DNA of 62,577 nt from JBLMYQ01 sp050258375 (GCA_050258375.1 JBLMYQ010000074.1:1-62577); one strand, 5' to 3'. Numbered from the stretch's first letter, positions 26,545 through 36,158 are shown. Numbers and translations: made by a program. Notes: a model not told the origin generated them from the letters alone.

Positions 26545-26682
26545 AATTTATTTCAGACAGGTTAGGCATTTGATATTCCTGCCTCAGGAGGGAGAAACCT
26601 GTCTACAGATTTTATATCTAAATATTAAAATTCGATATAATTCTGCAAATTCCTCCCGGCACTAAAAAATAGTGCTGCAGAC
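26545..26682 (-). ncRNA. Candidate structured RNA between purB and its terminator
   Basis: Minus-strand order: a hairpin of TCTGCA/TGCAGA arms enclosing a perfect GCACTA/TAGTGC stem and a free GGGAGGAATT strand; an AT-rich linker; then a hairpin of nine perfect pairs (AGACAGGTT/AACCTGTCT) enclosing a CTCCCTCC-containing bulge and an AGGCA/TGCCT stem; then the terminator at 26515. The purine-rich strand of hairpin 1 can pair with the pyrimidine-rich bulge of hairpin 2. No known RNA family is recognised. It could be a 3'-UTR sRNA released from the purB message or an independent transcript. Confidence 0.45.
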
Positions 26683-28113
26683 CTATACTTTTAAATTTCC
26701 TTTAATTTTCAAGGCTTGCGGGTTTCTTTCAAGTAAATATTTCACATTATTGTATATAAATTCTTCTACTTGAGCAGGCGCTCTTCCGACATAATTTGAC
26801 GGTTTAAGTACTTTTAATAAATCTTCATAATTCATTCCAAAACTTTTATCATCAACAATTCTCTTTATAAGGTCATTTTCCAAGCCTTCTTCTTTTACGC
26901 GCCTGCCTGCTTCCATAGATAAAACACGTATTTTTTCATGAAGCTCTTGTCTGTCCCCTCCTCTTTTTACAGCTTCCATAAGAATATTTTCTGTAGCCAT
27001 AAAAGGAAGTTCATTTAAGACATGCTGGTTTATTACCTTTTCATATACAACTAACCCCGAAGTAACATTCAAGAAAATATTAAGTATAGCATCTACTGCA
27101 AGGAATCCTTCAGAAATTACAATTCTTTTATTTGCTGAATCATCAAGAGTTCTTTCAAACCATTGAGTCCCTGCAGTCATAGCCGGATTAAGCATATTAA
27201 CCATAACGTATCTTGCAAGAGAACCCATTCTTTCACTTCTCATTGGATTTCTCTTATAAGCCATTGCAGAAGAACCTATCTGTTTTTCTTCAAAAGGCTC
27301 CTCAATTTCCTTCATGTTTTGAAGAATTCTGATATCATTACTAAATTTATAAGCACTCTGAGCAATAGATGAAAGTATGTTATAAACTCTGGAATCAAGC
27401 TTTCTTGGATAGGTTTGTCCGCTAACATCAAAGGTTTCAGCAAAACCCATTTTAGCTGCAATCATCTGTTCAGCTTTTTTAACCTTTTCATTATCCCCAT
27501 TAAATAAAGCAAGGAAGCTTGCCTGAGTTCCGGTTGTTCCCTTTGATCCCAGCAGCTTCATATTTCCCAATACAAAATCAAGGTCTTCCAAATCCATTAT
27601 CAAATCCTGCATCCATAAGGTTGCTCTTTTTCCGACAGTAGTAAGCTGTGCTGGCTGAAGATGAGTAAAGCCAAGGGTAGGTAAATCCTTGTACTTTGCT
27701 GCAAACTCAGAAAGGTTTGCAATTACTCCTATGACCTTATCTCTAACCAATTTTAATGCTTCTGCCATAATGATTATGTCTGTATTGTCACCAACGTAGC
27801 ATGACGTTGCCCCAAGATGGATTATTGGTCTAGCCTTGGGACACTGTTCACCATATGCATGAATATGAGCCATTACATCATGCCTGAACTCTTTTTCTTT
27901 CTGTTCAGCTACTTCATAATTAATATTATTTGCAGAGTCTCGCATCTCCTGAAGCTGTTCATCGGTAATATCAAGCCCAAGCTCTTTTTCTGCTTCAGCC
28001 AATGCAATCCAAAGCTTTCTCCATGTTTTAAACTTATTATCCGGTGAAAACAGCTCAAGCATTTCCTTGCTTGCATATCTGGAGTTCAATGGACTTTCAT
28101 AGGTATTCCTCAT
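26683..28113 (-). CDS. purB: Adenylosuccinate lyase
   Basis: About 476 residues. The fumarase/aspartase signature GSSAMAYKRNPMRSE holds the catalytic serine loop, and THLQPAQLTTVGKR and GTTGTQ are the other conserved substrate-binding stretches. It catalyses two steps of purine synthesis, cleaving SAICAR to AICAR and adenylosuccinate to AMP, both releasing fumarate. The frame opens at 28134; the ATG at 28113 (MRNTYESPL) has AAAGGA upstream and matches the family start. Monocistronic. Confidence 0.95.
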   Translation of the reverse strand: MRNTYESPLNSRYASKEMLELFSPDNKFKTWRKLWIALAEAEKELGLDITDEQLQEMRDSANNINYEVAEQKEKEFRHDVMAHIHAYGEQCPKARPIIHLGATSCYVGDNTDIIIMAEALKLVRDKVIGVIANLSEFAAKYKDLPTLGFTHLQPAQLTTVGKRATLWMQDLIMDLEDLDFVLGNMKLLGSKGTTGTQASFLALFNGDNEKVKKAEQMIAAKMGFAETFDVSGQTYPRKLDSRVYNILSSIAQSAYKFSNDIRILQNMKEIEEPFEEKQIGSSAMAYKRNPMRSERMGSLARYVMVNMLNPAMTAGTQWFERTLDDSANKRIVISEGFLAVDAILNIFLNVTSGLVVYEKVINQHVLNELPFMATENILMEAVKRGGDRQELHEKIRVLSMEAGRRVKEEGLENDLIKRIVDDKSFGMNYEDLLKVLKPSNYVGRAPAQVEEFIYNNVKYLLERNPQALKIKGNLKV

Positions 28114-28248
28114 AAATATTATCATTCCTTTCATAATGCTTCAAACTATAGAGCTTTCCTATATATAAAAGAAAGGGACTAAGGATGCTCCATGCAGCAT
28201 TTCATCCTCACTCCCCCTCTTTTAAAAAAGAGGGATTTAAGTTGTCAG
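28114..28248. other. Intergenic hairpins between aminotransferase and purB
   Basis: Two palindromes: AGGATGCT...AGCATTTCATCCT (about 28175-28203) and CCCTCTTTT/AAAAGAGGG (about 28213-28232). The second could end the aminotransferase transcript, though its minus-strand T tract is poor. The CTCACTCCCCCTC stretch resembles the C-rich repeat at 47966-48074. Confidence 0.4.
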
Positions 28249-29445
28249 CTATTTAATTCCTTGTACGAACTTCTCTATCCTACTTAACCCTTCAGATATA
28301 TTTTCCATTGAGGTTGCATAGGACAGCCTTACATAACCTTCAATGCCAAATCCTGAGCCGGGTACAACTGCAACTTCGGCCTTTTCCAGAAGCAGCTCGG
28401 CAAAACTATCTGAACCTTTTATGATTGTACCATTGAATGATTTACCTATAAGCTTAGAAATATTTATCATTACATAAAATGCACCTTCCGGTTTTAAGCA
28501 TGATAAACCCGGTATAGAATTGATTTTTTCTACCATATAGTTTCTGCGTTTTATATATTCATTTCTCATGATTTCAATCTCTTGCTTCGGACCATCAAGT
28601 GCCGCAACTGCTGCCTTTTGTGCTATTGAATTTGGATTTGAAGTAGCATGACTTTGAACATTAGCCATTATTTTTGCTATTTCCTGATTTGAAGCTGTGT
28701 ACCCAATACGCCATCCTGTCATAGAATATGCCTTTGACAACCCGTTGACAATTACTGTTTGTTCCTTGATTTCTTCTCCCAGGGAAGCAATGCTTGTGTG
28801 CTTTATCCTGTCATAGATAAGCTCTTCATATATTTCATCAGAAATAACTATAAATCCTTTCTCCACAGCAATTTCAGCAATTTTGAGCAATTCTTCCTTG
28901 CTGTATACCATTCCCGTTGGGTTGCTTGGGCTGTTTAGTACCAATGCTTTTGTTTTTGGGCTGATTTTTGATAATAATTGCTCCGATGTAAACTTGAAAC
29001 CATTTTTTTCTGAGGTTTCTAATAAAACAATCTTTCCATCAGCCATTTTTATCATTTCTGGATAGCTTACCCAATAAGGTACCGGTAAAATTACCTCATC
29101 TTGCGGATTTAATATTGCCTGAAAAACATTTGATAATGAGTGCTTTGCTCCATTGCTTATAACGATCTGGCTTGCATTATACTCAATACCATTGTCCCTT
29201 TTCAGCTTTCTGCAAACGGCTTCCTTTAATTGTAGTATTCCGGATGCAGGAGTATACTTTGTAAAGCCTTCTCTTATTGCCTTTATTCCTGCTTCCTTAA
29301 TATGCTCCGGAGTGTCGAAATCTGGTTCGCCGGCTCCAAAACCTATTACGTTTATCCCTTCTTCCTTCATTTTCTTAGCCTTTGCATCAATCGCAAGTGT
29401 TGCTGATGGACATATACCCTTAGCCTTTTGTGAATAATTTATCAC
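28249..29445 (-). CDS. Class I pyridoxal-phosphate aminotransferase (aspartate aminotransferase type)
   Basis: 398 residues from a GTG at 29445 that has a perfect AAGGAGG five bases upstream; the longer frame to 29478 has none. The PLP-binding lysine sits in NGLSKAYSMTGWRIGY. Other family marks are GAGEPDFDTPEHI, VLNSPSNPTGMVY, ISDEIYEEL and YVRLSYATS. It transfers amino groups between aspartate or related amino acids and 2-oxoglutarate. The exact amino-acid preference cannot be read from sequence. Confidence 0.92.
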   Translation of the reverse strand: MINYSQKAKGICPSATLAIDAKAKKMKEEGINVIGFGAGEPDFDTPEHIKEAGIKAIREGFTKYTPASGILQLKEAVCRKLKRDNGIEYNASQIVISNGAKHSLSNVFQAILNPQDEVILPVPYWVSYPEMIKMADGKIVLLETSEKNGFKFTSEQLLSKISPKTKALVLNSPSNPTGMVYSKEELLKIAEIAVEKGFIVISDEIYEELIYDRIKHTSIASLGEEIKEQTVIVNGLSKAYSMTGWRIGYTASNQEIAKIMANVQSHATSNPNSIAQKAAVAALDGPKQEIEIMRNEYIKRRNYMVEKINSIPGLSCLKPEGAFYVMINISKLIGKSFNGTIIKGSDSFAELLLEKAEVAVVPGSGFGIEGYVRLSYATSMENISEGLSRIEKFVQGIK

Positions 29446-29558
29446 AACCGCCTCCTTCCACATAACGTTCCAATGCAAATATATTTTACAATATGAAGTT
29501 ATAATTATCCATAAATTTTTAATAATATATTTTATTGCACCAATTAATTATACTAGGT

Positions 29559-29594
29559 ACACACAAACCGCCTTTTATAAGGCGGTTTGTTGTG
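29559..29594. terminator. Bidirectional hairpin after the efflux operon
   Basis: A perfect 12-bp stem (ACAAACCGCCTT/AAGGCGGTTTGT, 29563-29574 and 29579-29590) with loop TTAT, just after the permease stop codon. T tracts are short on both strands, but the stem is strong. Confidence 0.75.
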
Positions 29595-29598
29595 AAGC

Positions 29599-30783
29599 TT
29601 AGTCCTCATTTATTGGAATTTTATATCTTAATGAAAAGTATTTCGCCTTTATCAAATAAATAAACATTGATAATGGTACCAGTACAAGTGCCGCACAGCT
29701 TAAAACAAGTATTTGCATCTTAAAATAAGAAATATCCGCACCCATTAAAAATATTCTTCGCATCGGGTCAGCAAAGTATGTTACCGGAAATATACTTGAA
29801 AGCATTTTAATAGGAGTAATCATCATAAACCTTGGCCAGGTATATCCCGAAAGCAAAAATGACGGCACCGCAAAGAATATTGAATACTGGGTTGCCTCTA
29901 CTGCGCTTCTGCATATGAGCGAAAGAAAAATCCCCAGCGCTATAATAACTAATAAGAATATTGCCGCAAACCACATCAAATCAAACATACTTCCCCTGAA
30001 AGGCATCTTAAATACATTTATTAATACCTGCAAGCAGAGCGCAAAGTTGATGTAGTTTATTGTAAAATGAACAATAGTAATTCCTATTATTTTATATAAA
30101 GCCTCTTTCATAGAAATCAAATGTGCTCCAATTGTATTCCTATTTATTACAAAGGAATTTGCAATAAACATCATAGTAACCTGTTGTAGTATAAGTGCCA
30201 ATATTCCGATAACCAGGTATGCAGAGTAATTGAATGTAGGATTATACCATATTCTTGTTGAAAAACCTATTGGCATAGCAATATTTCTTGCTGTTTCAGG
30301 AGTAATCCCCTGTGTCCCAAGCATTTTCATTGTTGTTCCCTTTGAATATGTTTCAATAATTTCCAATGAGCCCTGCAAAATAGTGTTGCTAATTATCATA
30401 TTGTTTCCATTTGCTACAACCAATACTTCTGAAGCCTGTTTATTGATAACATCTTTCATAAAGTTTTTAGGAATTATTATCGCTGCATCTGCTTTATCAG
30501 CACAAAAAGATTCATGTATTGATTTCTCATCATCAGTATAATAAGAAATTTGGAACTTTTCGCTGCTTCTAAAGCCATCTACGATTTTTCTGCTCAAACT
30601 TGAGTTATCCTTATCAATCATTATTGTTCTTACTCCCAAAACGGTATGAGGAGAAAACTCAAGTCCGTACAATGTAATCAGAAACAACGGAGCAATTATT
30701 AAAACCAAGAATACTTTATGGTCTATAGATAATCTAATTATTTCGTCTTTAATTGCTTTTAAAATTTTATTTAATATGCTCAT
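29599..30783 (-). CDS. ABC-2 type transporter permease
   Basis: About 394 residues. One N-terminal membrane segment, a ~150-residue extracytoplasmic domain, then five membrane segments including LLSGYTWPRFMMITPIKMLSSIFPVTYF, which is the conserved ABC-2 permease region of YhhJ/YbhS-type drug exporters. It lies 45 bases after the HlyD-like gene in the TolC-HlyD-permease operon. No ATPase gene and no second permease are next to it, which is unusual for this family. The ATG at 30783 and a GTG at 30792 are both possible. Confidence 0.88.
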   Translation of the reverse strand: MSILNKILKAIKDEIIRLSIDHKVFLVLIIAPLFLITLYGLEFSPHTVLGVRTIMIDKDNSSLSRKIVDGFRSSEKFQISYYTDDEKSIHESFCADKADAAIIIPKNFMKDVINKQASEVLVVANGNNMIISNTILQGSLEIIETYSKGTTMKMLGTQGITPETARNIAMPIGFSTRIWYNPTFNYSAYLVIGILALILQQVTMMFIANSFVINRNTIGAHLISMKEALYKIIGITIVHFTINYINFALCLQVLINVFKMPFRGSMFDLMWFAAIFLLVIIALGIFLSLICRSAVEATQYSIFFAVPSFLLSGYTWPRFMMITPIKMLSSIFPVTYFADPMRRIFLMGADISYFKMQILVLSCAALVLVPLSMFIYLIKAKYFSLRYKIPINED

Positions 30784-30828
30784 TGCTTTCACTGCCTTTC
30801 ATTTACAGGTTCTTCCTGAATCCTAAAA

Positions 30829-31962
30829 TTATTTATCTTCAACGTTTAAATATGCAGTCAATCCTGGTCTTACCCTACCATCATTCTTTATCTTTACCTT
30901 TACGCTAAATGACATAATGTCCTGCTCATCTCTTTCATTTGTTGCTCTTTTTGCTGCAAAATCCGGCTTAAGGTCAACATTTGAAACAACTCCATCAAAC
31001 ATATTATTCTTATATGCAGATATACTTATCTTTACATGTTCACCAACTTTTATTTTCGATAATTCTGTTTCTCTAACACTTAAATCAGCCCATATATCAT
31101 TCATATCCGAAACTGTCGCTATTACATAGCCAGTTGAAACAAGCTCCCCTTGTTTAGTATTTAAAAGTGTAATTGTCCCGTCAATTGGCGATACGATTGT
31201 TGTATCTTTTAAGTATGCCCTTACTTCCTGCAAACCAGCAAAAGCCTGATCATATTTTGCCTGCGCTGCCTCAACATTTTGCTTTGCAAGTTCTACCTGC
31301 ATATTTCCCGTATTTGCCGCATCTACTGATGCTTTGACCTGCTGAACCATTGATTCCGCTGTTTTTAAATCCTCAGGTCTGACCGCATCTTTTGCTATAT
31401 CAAGCCTTTCTTTTGCTATATCCATCTGGGCTTTAACCTCATCAGCCTTCTGCTGTGAAACTGCTCCCTTTTCGGCAAGATATTTTACTCTTTCATAAGT
31501 TTTCTTTAATACATCATAAGCAGATTGTGCCTGAGCGATCTCCTCATTTCTAGCTCCTTTTTTTGCCTTTTCATATTGATAATTCGCAGCATCCAACCCA
31601 GCATATGCTTTATCAATATTTGATTTTGCTATCTTTTCCTGAAGAGCAACCGATTCTTTTGCCTGCTCAAGAAGAACCTTTGCTCCATCAACCAGCGCCT
31701 TAGCCTGCTGCTCTTTTGCCTTTAATTCATCACTGGATAATATTGCAATTATATCTCCAGCCTTAACCTTCTGATTTTCTTCTACCTTTAGCTCAATAAC
31801 ACGTCCTGGAAGCTTTGATGCTATAGTTATCTCCTTAGCTTCTATTGTTCCAGTTATAGTTTTATTATGAGCGTATCTTGCATTCGATGAATTGCATCCC
31901 ATAATATAACTAGCTGCTAATATTAAAAACACACCTAAAATAATTATCTTATTACGTTTCAT
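30829..31962 (-). CDS. HlyD-family membrane fusion protein (lipoprotein-like N-terminus)
   Basis: 377 residues. The N-terminus has a hydrophobic stretch followed by MGCNSS, a plausible lipobox. Then a biotinyl-lipoyl-like half (GTIEAKEITIASKLPGRVIEL), a long alpha-helical hairpin with heptads (about 80-230), the second lipoyl half (IVSPIDGTITLLNTKQGELV) and a beta-barrel domain. Such proteins join an inner-membrane exporter to an outer channel. GGGGGCG precedes the ATG. Co-transcribed with the TolC-like gene (12-base gap). Confidence 0.9.
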   Translation of the reverse strand: MKRNKIIILGVFLILAASYIMGCNSSNARYAHNKTITGTIEAKEITIASKLPGRVIELKVEENQKVKAGDIIAILSSDELKAKEQQAKALVDGAKVLLEQAKESVALQEKIAKSNIDKAYAGLDAANYQYEKAKKGARNEEIAQAQSAYDVLKKTYERVKYLAEKGAVSQQKADEVKAQMDIAKERLDIAKDAVRPEDLKTAESMVQQVKASVDAANTGNMQVELAKQNVEAAQAKYDQAFAGLQEVRAYLKDTTIVSPIDGTITLLNTKQGELVSTGYVIATVSDMNDIWADLSVRETELSKIKVGEHVKISISAYKNNMFDGVVSNVDLKPDFAAKRATNERDEQDIMSFSVKVKIKNDGRVRPGLTAYLNVEDK

Positions 31963-31974
31963 ATTTATCGCCCC

Positions 31975-33366
31975 CTACAAATTAATACCTATATCGTATA
32001 AATACTTTGCTTTAGCCTGATTGTAGTTGTAAATCAACTCAATAATTTTCTCATTAACTTGGCTTAATTTTTCTTCAGCAGCCGTAACATCAATTATGGT
32101 ACCTGCAGCTTCTTCAAGATTAAGATCTTTTAGGTTTGCACTTTGAAAATCGAAACCATTTTGATACTTTTCTTTAGCTATCTCCAAATTTTCTTCCGCC
32201 TTTTCTCTTAAGCCCTTTGTATACACCATCATTTCCTGAGTTTTCATCAAATTAACGTATGATTTCCTTATATCTGCTTCGATAGTTAATTTTGCAGTTT
32301 TATATTTCAACTCTGCCTCTTTTACTTTCAACTCAGCTTCACGGTAATTAAATGTATAATCAGGCTCGTATCTTTTTGTAATTTCAAAATTCAACTTTGT
32401 TATAAGAAGCTCTGCGTTAGCTTGTTTTATCTCAATTCTGTTTTTAAGTCCGGATTTTATCCCTTCTTCCAAATTGCAGGCTAATATATCAGCCTTAACA
32501 TCATCTTTAAGCTCTATATCTTTATTCAAATCAATATTCATATTTTTCTTAAGTTCTATCATGGATAAGTCTGCCAATCTTTTCGCATTCAATAATTCTA
32601 TCTGAGAAGAAGCATTTAATACCTGTGCAAGAAGCATATCATCTTTTGCCTTCATACCTGATTTATATGCTTCGGCTGCAATCCTCTCCTGTTCAGAAGT
32701 TCTCTGTGCTGTCTTTTCTTTTATTTTTACTATTTCCTTATTCTTAGCTGCTTCGTAAAAACTATTTTGTATAAGCAATCCGATTTTTGTTTTAGCTATT
32801 TGCATGCCGTATTTAATTACATCAATTTCCATATTTGCTTTTGTTCCTAATAATTCCTTAACCTGGTCATTAACTAAACTAGCTGCAACCTTATCATAAC
32901 CTTCTGCAATCTTATCTGAAGCTTCATCAATCACTGCTTTTATTTGAGCTTTTGTTGTCCCAGCAGGAAAAGCACCTCCGCTTATAACATTTATATTAGG
33001 AATTGGTATATTGTCTGGAACACCTGCAAGATGCGCATATAAGGTCTGCAACTGTTCAAGCTTTGCTTCCCCCTCATCTATTGCCCTGCTGCCGGCAGAT
33101 AATCTTTGTCTATATAAATCTGCTCTGTCAGAATCAATATCTTTAGTTTGCTTTTGAATTTCAAGTGCTTGAATATCAAGGCTATTTTTTATTGCTTCCT
33201 CTACACACTGCTGCAGTGTGAATATATTAGTTGTTTGTTGACTTTTTTGTAAATTATTTTGTGCTGATGGTTGAGCTTGATTATTCAAGTTACCTTCAGC
33301 AAAAGAACAATTAACAATTGTAAACAATATACATACCGAAATTAGTCCACTAAAAATCTTTTTCAT
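31975..33366 (-). CDS. TolC-family outer-channel-like protein
   Basis: About 463 residues from the ATG at 33366, chosen for its AAGGAGG. A signal peptide ends near SFAEG, followed by QCVEEAIKNSLDIQAL, the classic TolC repeat start, and long helices with a second repeat near residue 290-460. TolC channels belong to diderm outer membranes, yet similar proteins occur in some Clostridia, where their site of action is unclear. It lies directly after the TetR gene and before the HlyD-like gene, so the three form one efflux operon. Confidence 0.85.
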   Translation of the reverse strand: MKKIFSGLISVCILFTIVNCSFAEGNLNNQAQPSAQNNLQKSQQTTNIFTLQQCVEEAIKNSLDIQALEIQKQTKDIDSDRADLYRQRLSAGSRAIDEGEAKLEQLQTLYAHLAGVPDNIPIPNINVISGGAFPAGTTKAQIKAVIDEASDKIAEGYDKVAASLVNDQVKELLGTKANMEIDVIKYGMQIAKTKIGLLIQNSFYEAAKNKEIVKIKEKTAQRTSEQERIAAEAYKSGMKAKDDMLLAQVLNASSQIELLNAKRLADLSMIELKKNMNIDLNKDIELKDDVKADILACNLEEGIKSGLKNRIEIKQANAELLITKLNFEITKRYEPDYTFNYREAELKVKEAELKYKTAKLTIEADIRKSYVNLMKTQEMMVYTKGLREKAEENLEIAKEKYQNGFDFQSANLKDLNLEEAAGTIIDVTAAEEKLSQVNEKIIELIYNYNQAKAKYLYDIGINL

Positions 33367-33419
33367 TTCTTTGTCCTCCTTCCAGGTCAAAATTCTTCTT
33401 TATTTGTTTTCTTAACCAG

Positions 33420-33986
33420 CTACATCTTATATCCGGTTAAAAAGTGTTTCATAAAAGAATTTGCAAGCTCTTCTGAATCCAATTCCTTTTTACTCATTAA
33501 TCTGTAAATCATTGATGAACTAATCATGCCAAAAAATGCAACTGCCATTATGTCACTTTTCTCATTTCCCACTAGCTTCTTTTCTTTAGCCTCGTCAAGT
33601 ATAGAGCTTATTAACCTTAAATATTCATATATATATTCTCTAAACCTCACTTGTCTTTCGTGACTCCCCCATAGCTGTGTCAATAAGAAGATAAAGAATT
33701 TATTATACTTATTAATCATTTCAGTCTGTATTTTCATAATTTCATCTAATTTCTCTATAGGGTTTTCATGCATTTGCGTTCTTTCTCTTATCACCTCCTT
33801 TAAAATATTTATTCCCTCTTCAACTACATAATTAAAAAGGTCATCCTTACTTTTAAAGTAATAGTAAAGCGTTCCCTTTGCAACGCAAGCCCTTGCAGCT
33901 ATATCATCCATGGTTGTTCTCTCATAACCTATTTCAGCAAAAAGCATTATTGAAGACTCAAATATTTGCCTTTTTGTTTTGTTCAT
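33420..33986 (-). CDS. TetR/AcrR-family repressor of the efflux operon
   Basis: 188 residues. The N-terminal helix-turn-helix is typical: KRQIFESSIMLFAEIGYERTT followed by IAARACVAKGTLYYYFKSKDDLF. The C-terminal ligand-binding part is helical. It is the first gene of the operon and is preceded by a near-perfect palindrome at 34005-34024, overlapping the promoter, which should be its own operator. The inducer is unknown. Confidence 0.93.
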   Translation of the reverse strand: MNKTKRQIFESSIMLFAEIGYERTTMDDIAARACVAKGTLYYYFKSKDDLFNYVVEEGINILKEVIRERTQMHENPIEKLDEIMKIQTEMINKYNKFFIFLLTQLWGSHERQVRFREYIYEYLRLISSILDEAKEKKLVGNEKSDIMAVAFFGMISSSMIYRLMSKKELDSEELANSFMKHFLTGYKM

Positions 33987-34004
33987 TTTTTATTCCTCCT
34001 CTGT

Positions 34005-34024
34005 TATACTGACTGGTCAGTATA
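34005..34024. promoter_or_regulatory. TetR-type operator
   Basis: Two perfect 9-base arms (TATACTGAC / GTCAGTATA) around a 2-base centre, about 20 bases before the TetR start codon. On the minus strand a TATAAT -10 element lies just upstream (about 34031-34036), so a bound repressor would block transcription of the tetR-tolC-hlyD-permease operon. Confidence 0.85.
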
Positions 34025-34058
34025 ATTATATTATAATACTATTGTAAAATATTACAAC

Positions 34059-34094
34059 AAAAAAAGTAAAACTTTACATAAGCTTTACTTTTTT
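34059..34094. terminator. Bidirectional terminator of the M42 peptidase operon
   Basis: Stem AAAAAGTAAA/TTTACTTTTT with a 13-base loop, with A and T tracts on either side. It lies between the last M42 stop (34139) and the TetR promoter. Confidence 0.7.
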
Positions 34095-34138
34095 AGAACT
34101 AGTATTATCAAATTTTATTCATAACCAAATAATATTTT

Positions 34139-35128
34139 TTACTCTTTTATATTTCTGATTACCGCTTCTACCAGCTTAATCATATTTTTTACATCTTCAA
34201 CATCAACCATTTCAGCCGGGCTGTGTAAATATCTGCAAGGTATTGCTAAAGAAGCTGTTGGTATGCCTTCTCTCACTAAAGATATTGCACCGGCGTCAGT
34301 TCCTCCTACATTTGCTACTTTAAGCTGGTATGGAATTTTTTCTTTTTCTGCAGTTTCAATAATCAGATTTTTTAGTTTTGGATTTATAATTGAAGCGTTA
34401 TCCATTATTTTTATTATTGGTCCATATCCACATTTTATTGGAGAAGGCTTCGACTTAGGCGTATCTCCTGGTGCAGTTACATCTAAAACAAGTGCAAAAT
34501 CAGGATTTACTGAATATCCTGCAGTTTTAGCTCCCCTTAATCCTACTTCCTCCTGTGTAGTAAATGCATATATTATTTCATTTTCACAATCCTTTAATTT
34601 TTTAGAAAGCTCTAATAAAATAGCACAGCCACACCTATCATCCAATGCTTTAGATATTATTTTAGCTCCATCATATACAAATCTGCCTATGAATACTCCT
34701 GAATCACCAATCTTAATTTTATTTGACGCTTCTTCAGAATTCTTACAGCCAATATCAATATACAGATTCGATATTTTTATATCCTTTATTTCAGGTATAT
34801 TTTCTTCATGAGCAATTACTCCCACTGTTCCATTATCAAATGCTACCTTTTGATAAAGCGAATAGAAATGATTTATTCCCCCCAAAGGTGCAAATCTTAA
34901 AAAACCGTTATCTTCAATATGTGTTATTATTACTGCCACCTCATCCATATGAGCGGCAAGCATAACTTTTTTACCTGTACCTTTTTTAACGCATATCAGA
35001 TTACCCATGGAGTCTTGTTGTATTTCATCAACATTTGGTGCTATTATCTCAGAAATAGCTTTCGCAAGCTCTTGTTCATTTCCCGATGCTCCATTTATAC
35101 TTGTTAATTTTTCTATAAGCTCTATCAT
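34139..35128 (-). CDS. M42-family metallopeptidase (third of three)
   Basis: 329 residues with all M42 metal-site motifs: AAHMDEVA (His and Asp), SKALDDRCGCA (bridging Asp), TTQEEVGLRGA (catalytic and metal Glu), a distal ALVLDVTAPGD (Asp) and RYLHSPAEM (His). M42 enzymes are dodecameric, cobalt/zinc-dependent aminopeptidases or deblocking enzymes acting on short peptides in the cytosol; many are misannotated as endoglucanases. Last gene of a three-gene tandem set. Confidence 0.92.
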   Translation of the reverse strand: MIELIEKLTSINGASGNEQELAKAISEIIAPNVDEIQQDSMGNLICVKKGTGKKVMLAAHMDEVAVIITHIEDNGFLRFAPLGGINHFYSLYQKVAFDNGTVGVIAHEENIPEIKDIKISNLYIDIGCKNSEEASNKIKIGDSGVFIGRFVYDGAKIISKALDDRCGCAILLELSKKLKDCENEIIYAFTTQEEVGLRGAKTAGYSVNPDFALVLDVTAPGDTPKSKPSPIKCGYGPIIKIMDNASIINPKLKNLIIETAEKEKIPYQLKVANVGGTDAGAISLVREGIPTASLAIPCRYLHSPAEMVDVEDVKNMIKLVEAVIRNIKE

Positions 35129-35144
35129 CTTATCCTCCGGTTAT

Positions 35145-36158
35145 TTATAATTTATTTAATTCCTTCAATATAATTTTTAATAACTTGAGCGTTTCATAAT
35201 AATCATTCATACTCATCACTGAGCTTGGGGAATGAATATATCTGCATGGCACTGAAATTACTATTGTTGGTATACCACTCTCCGAAGACTGTATGGAAGC
35301 GGAATCATTTTTGCCATAAATTCCTTCTTTAATTTGAAATTTGATGTTATTCATCTTTGCTGTATCTATTACAAAATTAAAAAGCTTTTTATTTACAATT
35401 GTCGCTCTATCTATAATAGATATTACCGGGCCTCCATTAATTTTTGCGACCATGCTGTGTTCTTCTGTATGAGGAACATCCGAACAGGTTGTGCCCTCCA
35501 AAATTATTGCATAGTCAGGCTTAAGTCTGACTGCTGCAGGACCAGACCCTCGCAGACCTATTTCCTCCTGAACTGTAAAACAAGCCTGAAGATTTACATT
35601 GCAATTTTCCTTTAATAAATCAATTATTAATGAGCAGCCAACCCTATTATCAAATGCCTTTGACTTTATAATTTGATTTTCCATTTCAATAAATTCACTG
35701 TCAAAATATGCGTAATCACCTGGCTGTACAAGCTTTTCAGCTTCTTCCTTGCTATTACAACCAATATCTATGTAAAGCCCTTTAGCTTTTATTGGCTGCT
35801 TTTTCTCATCGCCTTCCAATAAGTGAACCGGTTTAGTGCCGACTATTCCAGATATTAATTGCGAGCCGATTAAAAATCTTTTTGATACAAGTACTCTCTC
35901 ATCCACAAAGCCTATAGGTTTAAACTTTAAGGTTCCATTATCATTAATGTAAGTTATCATTAAACCGACTTCATCCATATGAGCCGTAATCATTACATTA
36001 GTTGAATCATTTTTTTCTTTTTTTACAGCAAACAGATTTCCTATGCTATCTGTAAAAATATCAAACAGGTCATTATCTATCTTATCTTTAATTTTATTTC
36101 TGACATCAAATTCATCTCCAGAAATACCTTTTGCAAGTGTAAGCTCTCTTATAAGCAC
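35145..36158 (-). CDS. M42-family metallopeptidase (second of three)
   Basis: 337 residues, with ITAHMDEVGLM, SKAFDNRVGCS, TVQEEIGLRGSG, AIILEGTTCSD (Glu in place of the usual Asp at this metal ligand, a known variation) and RYIHSPSSV. It overlaps the first M42 gene by 10 bases and precedes the third by 16, so the three are co-translated. Three paralogues in a row suggest mixed or specialised dodecamers with different peptide preferences. Confidence 0.92.
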   Translation of the reverse strand: MLIRELTLAKGISGDEFDVRNKIKDKIDNDLFDIFTDSIGNLFAVKKEKNDSTNVMITAHMDEVGLMITYINDNGTLKFKPIGFVDERVLVSKRFLIGSQLISGIVGTKPVHLLEGDEKKQPIKAKGLYIDIGCNSKEEAEKLVQPGDYAYFDSEFIEMENQIIKSKAFDNRVGCSLIIDLLKENCNVNLQACFTVQEEIGLRGSGPAAVRLKPDYAIILEGTTCSDVPHTEEHSMVAKINGGPVISIIDRATIVNKKLFNFVIDTAKMNNIKFQIKEGIYGKNDSASIQSSESGIPTIVISVPCRYIHSPSSVMSMNDYYETLKLLKIILKELNKL

